Source: Gliomastix tumulicola
Lineage: Eukaryota > Ascomycota > Sordariomycetes > Hypocreales > Bionectriaceae
Length of the DNA stretch: 64,000 nucleotides
Reading direction: 5' to 3'
Assembly (NCBI GenBank): GCA_001599755.1
Contig: BCHX01000001.1
Coordinates: forward strand, 6,014,001 to 6,078,000
Every line of letters begins with the position of its first letter. Within the stretch, counting starts at the first letter, position 1. This document shows, piece after piece, positions 60,532 through 64,000 of the stretch. The notes below the pieces were generated by a model that had not been told where the DNA came from, searched no databases, and saw only the letters and a program-made list of their open reading frames with translations. The position numbers and the translations under genes are program-made.

Positions 60532-60850
60532 GGATGTTGATTGGCCAACGATCATGCTCAGCCAACCAAGCGAGCCTGAGTTAGGCAATTAATTGTATGG
60601 ATAAGGGGGCAAAAGTTCTAGCCTTCAACCAATTAAAGGCCCCGAAACTCGTTCTCGTCGAATCTGCTCACTAATGTCCTAGGTGAGGGGCGATCCCTCA
60701 GTCTCCAGCCAACCAAAGGCCTTGCAGCTCGTCCTTCTCGAGTATTCTAGTTTTTGAGTTTGGGGGGTTCTACACGCCATTCACCATGCTGAGCCATGAA
60801 GCCCCACCTCACTCTGATTGAGGGCCGAGGCCTGTTCACTTCCCTCTTAT
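60532..60850 (+). repeat. Diverged repeat, left of the HET gene
   Basis: Begins GGATGTTGATTGG and contains two related subunits: about 60,602-60,668 and 60,683-60,750, the second starting TGAGGGGCGATC and holding CAAAGGCCTTGCAGCTCGTC. It then continues with ATGCTGAGCCATGAAGC at about 60,786. The same order occurs at 63,447-63,670. Confidence 0.65.
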
Positions 60851-61104
60851 TAGCGATCATTCGTTCTGGTGAGCTCACTCGAGCATCATTGATAGGCTGA
60901 GGGTTCCGCATCTCAGCGATTTCAATTAGGTCTTGAAGGCGTTCTGTTGGGAAGCGGACTATGCTGACCAGATAGTCGCCTTACTGCGCCACCGGCACCT
61001 ACTGCTTGCCTTGAAACACCGAGTCTGCCTCACAGAATGCCTTGACATCACTTAATACAACTCTTCTTGCAACTCTAAAGCTCGATTCATTCTTGAATAT
61101 CCAT

Positions 61105-63309
61105 ATGGAAAATTGCGCAGGTACTCTTGCCAATATGGAAGAAAGGACCGGCAAGAAGTATGCATACTCTAGGCTTGACGATGAGCCGGGTAGCTTTCGT
61201 CTAATCGAGCTCTTCCCGGGAGACTTCACGGACGACATCCGCCTCCGGATCTTCCACGCCAACGCCGCCGACTGCGCGGAACCGGACAGACGACTCTCGC
61301 TGCAGCAAATCGAGAAGTCCATGCCGGAAGGTTGGAAGGCAAGGGAATCATCCAGAGGCCATTACATATTCTGCCGCAAAGAAAAGGGCGCCAAGTATCG
61401 AAGGAAACACCCGGACGCTACGTACGCAGCGTGGAAATACAAGCTGGAGGAGGAGAGCCCGCAAGACGGGCGCCTACGGTACGAAGCCCTGTCATATACC
61501 TGGGGAGCACCGGCAAAAGTCCAGACCGCTTTGATATATCTGCACCATGATCCTCTCCCAGAGCCTGTCGGAGAGGATGCCGTGATTGAGATTGGCGAGA
61601 ATCTGGCCGAGGCTTTGAGATATCTTCGAGACGAGTTCAGGAGTCGTACGCTCTGGATAGACGCAATCTGCATCAACCAGAATGACACAGCGGAGAAGAC
61701 GATTCAGGTCAGAAATATGGACGCAATCTATAGGCGTGCACACCGGGTCATGGTGTTCCTCGGCTCGGGCGATGTCTCAAGTCGACTAGCCCTCCCGGCG
61801 CTGAAGTATCTGGGCGAGCAGGTCGCATACTCGGGCTTTGGCGCCCGGCGCCGCTGCATAGGGTGTACCGAAAAGGACTGGTACCGAGGCGAGGTCGATC
61901 TCGGCTACGACGATCAGACCTGGAAGGCAGTTGCTGATACCCTCCTCCGTCCGTGGTTTACGCGCCTTTGGATCGTGCAGGAAGTGCGTCTTGCCGGGCA
62001 TCGCTCAGTAGTCCAGTGCGGCGACGACGTGGTGCCACTCTTCCTCTTCCGACGCGCGATTCTATGTCTTCAAGGAAAACACTGGCTGCCATCACTAGAG
62101 CTGCGCTCTCACATCGATAATACAACCCAGCTGTTTGGGTTGAAAGACTTTGCCGAACCCTCCTTGGGCCAGCTCCTTGATCAGACACGTCAGAGAGGAT
62201 GTGGTGATCCGCGCGACAAGGTGTTTGGTATCCTCTCGCTGATTCCCCAGCCATTTTCCGCAAAGCTCAGCTTGGCGTACTCGCTTCCTCTCGACCAGTT
62301 TTATCGGGACACTGCCATTGCTCATCTTCACAACACGAAACGACTGGAGCTCTTTCATCTCTGCTACCAAGCGGGCAGAAACCTGTCAGGCCCGTCCTGG
62401 GCTCCAGATCTGAGCTCTGCCATCCCGGTGCAGCTGAGAGCCAGTTCACAGTTCGCCGCGGGGTGTTCCAGGGCACATTGGTCCTTCACCGCACCTGACC
62501 TTCTAAGCGTCCTGGGAATCGGTGCTGCCACTGTCTGCAGAGTTGGGAAGCCGCTGGAGCAGCACTCGCGCGATGCAGCGGATGTGATACGCTCATGGCA
62601 GCCAGATGATCTAATGACGGGCGACTACCCGCCTGCCTCCATGAGCTTACTCGAGGCACACGCCCTCACACTCCGCATGAACAAGGTCAAGGAGCGGGGG
62701 CGCGCCCGGACAGCAACCAGGGACTGGCTTGAGGCGAATGCTAACTGTGGACTCTGGGGCGACAACAGAGAGCCCATCCCTACCAACGACAGGGCCAAGT
62801 TCGCCATGTCTATCCGGTGCTGCGAAGGCCGGACGTATATCCACACATTCGAGGGGCATATCGGGCTCGGTCCGTTAGACACCCAGCCCGGAGATGTCAT
62901 CGCCGTCTTTCTCGGCTGTAGCGATCCAGTTGTCCTTCGTCCGGTCGGAGAGCAGAGATACAAGCTCATCGGACAGTGTTTCGTCCTCGGGCTCCATGAT
63001 GCTACCTCTCTTCTCGGTCCGCTTCCCCATCCTTGGCGGGTGCAGATTTCTATAGATCGGAGAGAACCTCCTCGAACACGCCATTTCTTCGTGAACCCCG
63101 AGACCAAAGAGAAGACACTGGAGGATCCACGACTAGATCCGAATCCTTCCTGGGTTAGGCTGGAGCATAAGGGGGAAGCTGACGAGGCAGAGATCGTGGA
63201 CTGGTTCCAGAACGCCGAGACGGAGGAAATTGTGAATTCGGACCCAAGGCTACTGCCAGCTGCACTTGTGCGTCGTGGAGTAGCGTTACGAGTTTTCCCT
63301 TTGGTCTGA
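61105..63309 (+). CDS. HET-domain (heterokaryon incompatibility) protein
   Basis: A single-exon ATG frame of 734 aa (an ATG at 61135 is an alternative start). The HET domain (PF06985) spans about residues 125-290: LRYEALSYTWGAP, IEIGENLAEALRYLR, RTLWIDAICINQND, RNMDAIYRRAHRVMVFLG and, further on, RPWFTRLWIVQEV. After it come DPRDKVFGILSL-type sequence (GCGDPRDKVFGILSL) and a beta-rich C-terminal region typical of HET proteins. Near the end two short segments resemble the second half of WW domains: HFFVNPETKEKTLEDPRL and WFQNAETEEIVNSDPRL. HET-domain proteins mediate non-self recognition and cell death after hyphal fusion. The domain is TIR-like. No second recognition partner lies beside it. 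It is flanked by diverged repeats. Confidence 0.93.
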   Translation: MENCAGTLANMEERTGKKYAYSRLDDEPGSFRLIELFPGDFTDDIRLRIFHANAADCAEPDRRLSLQQIEKSMPEGWKARESSRGHYIFCRKEKGAKYRRKHPDATYAAWKYKLEEESPQDGRLRYEALSYTWGAPAKVQTALIYLHHDPLPEPVGEDAVIEIGENLAEALRYLRDEFRSRTLWIDAICINQNDTAEKTIQVRNMDAIYRRAHRVMVFLGSGDVSSRLALPALKYLGEQVAYSGFGARRRCIGCTEKDWYRGEVDLGYDDQTWKAVADTLLRPWFTRLWIVQEVRLAGHRSVVQCGDDVVPLFLFRRAILCLQGKHWLPSLELRSHIDNTTQLFGLKDFAEPSLGQLLDQTRQRGCGDPRDKVFGILSLIPQPFSAKLSLAYSLPLDQFYRDTAIAHLHNTKRLELFHLCYQAGRNLSGPSWAPDLSSAIPVQLRASSQFAAGCSRAHWSFTAPDLLSVLGIGAATVCRVGKPLEQHSRDAADVIRSWQPDDLMTGDYPPASMSLLEAHALTLRMNKVKERGRARTATRDWLEANANCGLWGDNREPIPTNDRAKFAMSIRCCEGRTYIHTFEGHIGLGPLDTQPGDVIAVFLGCSDPVVLRPVGEQRYKLIGQCFVLGLHDATSLLGPLPHPWRVQISIDRREPPRTRHFFVNPETKEKTLEDPRLDPNPSWVRLEHKGEADEAEIVDWFQNAETEEIVNSDPRLLPAALVRRGVALRVFPLV

Positions 63310-63866
63310 CAAAGACTGGGTGGTATTCTTGAGTAGATTGTTATGAATTAGTCCAAAGCTTCTCGAGCCTGGTCCTCGTCGAATTTCCTAGTTCCATGTA
63401 TAGGCAGACTTTGAGCAGTCCACAAAGAATAAGGCATACTGACAAAGGATGTTGACTGGTCGTGGCCACGCACAGGTGACTAGAGAGTCGACTAAATCAA
63501 ATAGATGAGGGGCCATCTCCAAGTCGTGGCCAGTCAAAAGTCTTAAAGCTTGTTCTTCTCAAATATCCCAGTTATTTAAACACCAGGCGACTAATATTTC
63601 TCATGCATGCTGAGCCGTAAAGCTATGGTAGCCTTACTCTGGCCGAGTGCCGAAATCAGTCTGCTTTCTCCCAATCCAACATAGAACTGGGCGATGCGGA
63701 TGATTCGGCAACTTTAGCCGTTGATCGAAACCGGCCTTGGTGGTGGTAGCAATAGACGTCTATATGAGTAGGTGTTTTCAGAGCGGACTTCACAGCGACG
63801 ACAAGCCCGCCTAAGAGGTCTTAAAATGAGTGTATTGATTGTGTGGGTGAAGCTCCGGCTTCCTTC
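63310..63866. other. Convergent intergenic region HET / polysaccharide deacetylase
   Basis: 557 bp containing the right copy of the flanking repeat. I see no gene. Confidence 0.6.
63447..63670 (+). repeat. Diverged repeat, right of the HET gene
   Basis: Begins GGATGTTGACTGG, then TGAGGGGCCATC at 63,506 with AAAGTCTTAAAGCTTGTTC, then ATGCTGAGCCGTAAAGC at 63,606. It is collinear with the left copy but shorter and more AT-rich. In the best-aligned 29 bp, eight of nine differences from the left copy are transitions. Confidence 0.65.
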
Positions 63867-64000
63867 TTACGTAGAAACGCCAGCCTTGATAGTAACACCC
63901 TCTAGCTTCCCAGCCTTAAACTCGTCGCAGATCTGGGCCATGGTGACAAACTCAACGCCCTCCTTGGACTTGAGATACTCGATGAGACGCTCGTGCATCA
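63867..64000 (-). CDS. Polysaccharide deacetylase (NodB-like), C-terminal fragment
   Basis: Only the last 43 codons are inside the window, on the minus strand, ending TCTACGTAA. The sequence HERLIEYLKSKEGVEFVTM followed by AQICDEFKAGK matches the C-terminal end of fungal NodB-type polysaccharide (chitin or peptidoglycan-like) deacetylases. The catalytic motifs lie beyond the edge. The HET gene converges on it. Confidence 0.75.
   Translation of the reverse strand, partial: MHERLIEYLKSKEGVEFVTMAQICDEFKAGKLEGVTIKAGVST

Larger units (their letters stand above)
59986..61104. other. Repeat-bearing intergenic region amidase / HET gene
   Basis: 1.1 kb containing the duplicated permease tail (60,308-60,378) and the left copy of a diverged repeat (60,532-60,850). 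I see no intact gene. Confidence 0.6.

Noticed and set aside
1..64000. tRNA, rRNA or CRISPR features
   Set aside because: I found no convincing tRNA A/B boxes or rRNA segments by eye. CRISPR arrays are not expected in a fungal chromosome and none is seen.

Overview
This window is filamentous ascomycete nuclear DNA (Pezizomycotina, most likely Sordariomycetes). The evidence is short GT-AG introns of about 55-270 bp with CTRAC-like branch points, GC-rich coding exons, Zn2Cys6 regulators, a HET-domain gene, and orthologues of conserved fungal housekeeping genes. Exon coordinates were assembled by hand from splice motifs and reading-frame continuity. All multi-exon models below close in frame.

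Layout. 1-817: 3' end of a GH63 ER glucosidase I gene. 818-11,402: about 10.5 kb with no convincing gene, rich in microsatellites and with one unresolved poly-C gap. It ends in the promoter of a 73-aa internally duplicated protein (11,403-11,624). 12.4-32.3 kb is a dense housekeeping block: MSS1 tRNA-modification GTPase, proteasome alpha-6 (PRE5), a LOG-type phosphoribohydrolase, a DUF899 thioredoxin-like protein, a CLPTM1-family membrane protein, a CxxC protein ending in a CaaX box, the R-SNARE SEC22, ELP5, an ASXH-domain protein and a degenerate SDR. 35.8-43.8 kb: an eight-exon MFS sugar transporter and a seven-exon DUF2264 protein, separated by about 3 kb of gene-free DNA. 45.1-49.5 kb: TRAPP II subunit TRS120.

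49.7-60 kb is accessory in character and looks like a small catabolic cluster. It holds a double transcription factor (Zn2Cys6 + fungal_trans, then Zn2Cys6 + fungal_trans, in one frame), an isopenicillin-N-acyltransferase-like (C45) enzyme, a Dal5/liz1-type permease and an amidase. The acyltransferase and permease diverge from a promoter with three TGATAA sites, which fits nitrogen-controlled use of an amide or N-acyl compound (inference). The permease tail is duplicated downstream of the amidase. A HET-domain gene follows, bracketed by diverged repeats, and the window closes inside a polysaccharide deacetylase gene.

Most unusual items: (1) the fused double Zn2Cys6 regulator, whose first intron begins GA instead of GT; (2) the 73-aa GRSGYN repeat protein, whose two 69-nt repeats differ only at synonymous sites and whose promoter has a TATA box and a cluster of AGGGG elements; (3) the C45 acyltransferase/permease/amidase cluster; (4) an SDR that has lost its catalytic lysine and glycine-rich motif; (5) the repeat-bracketed HET gene.
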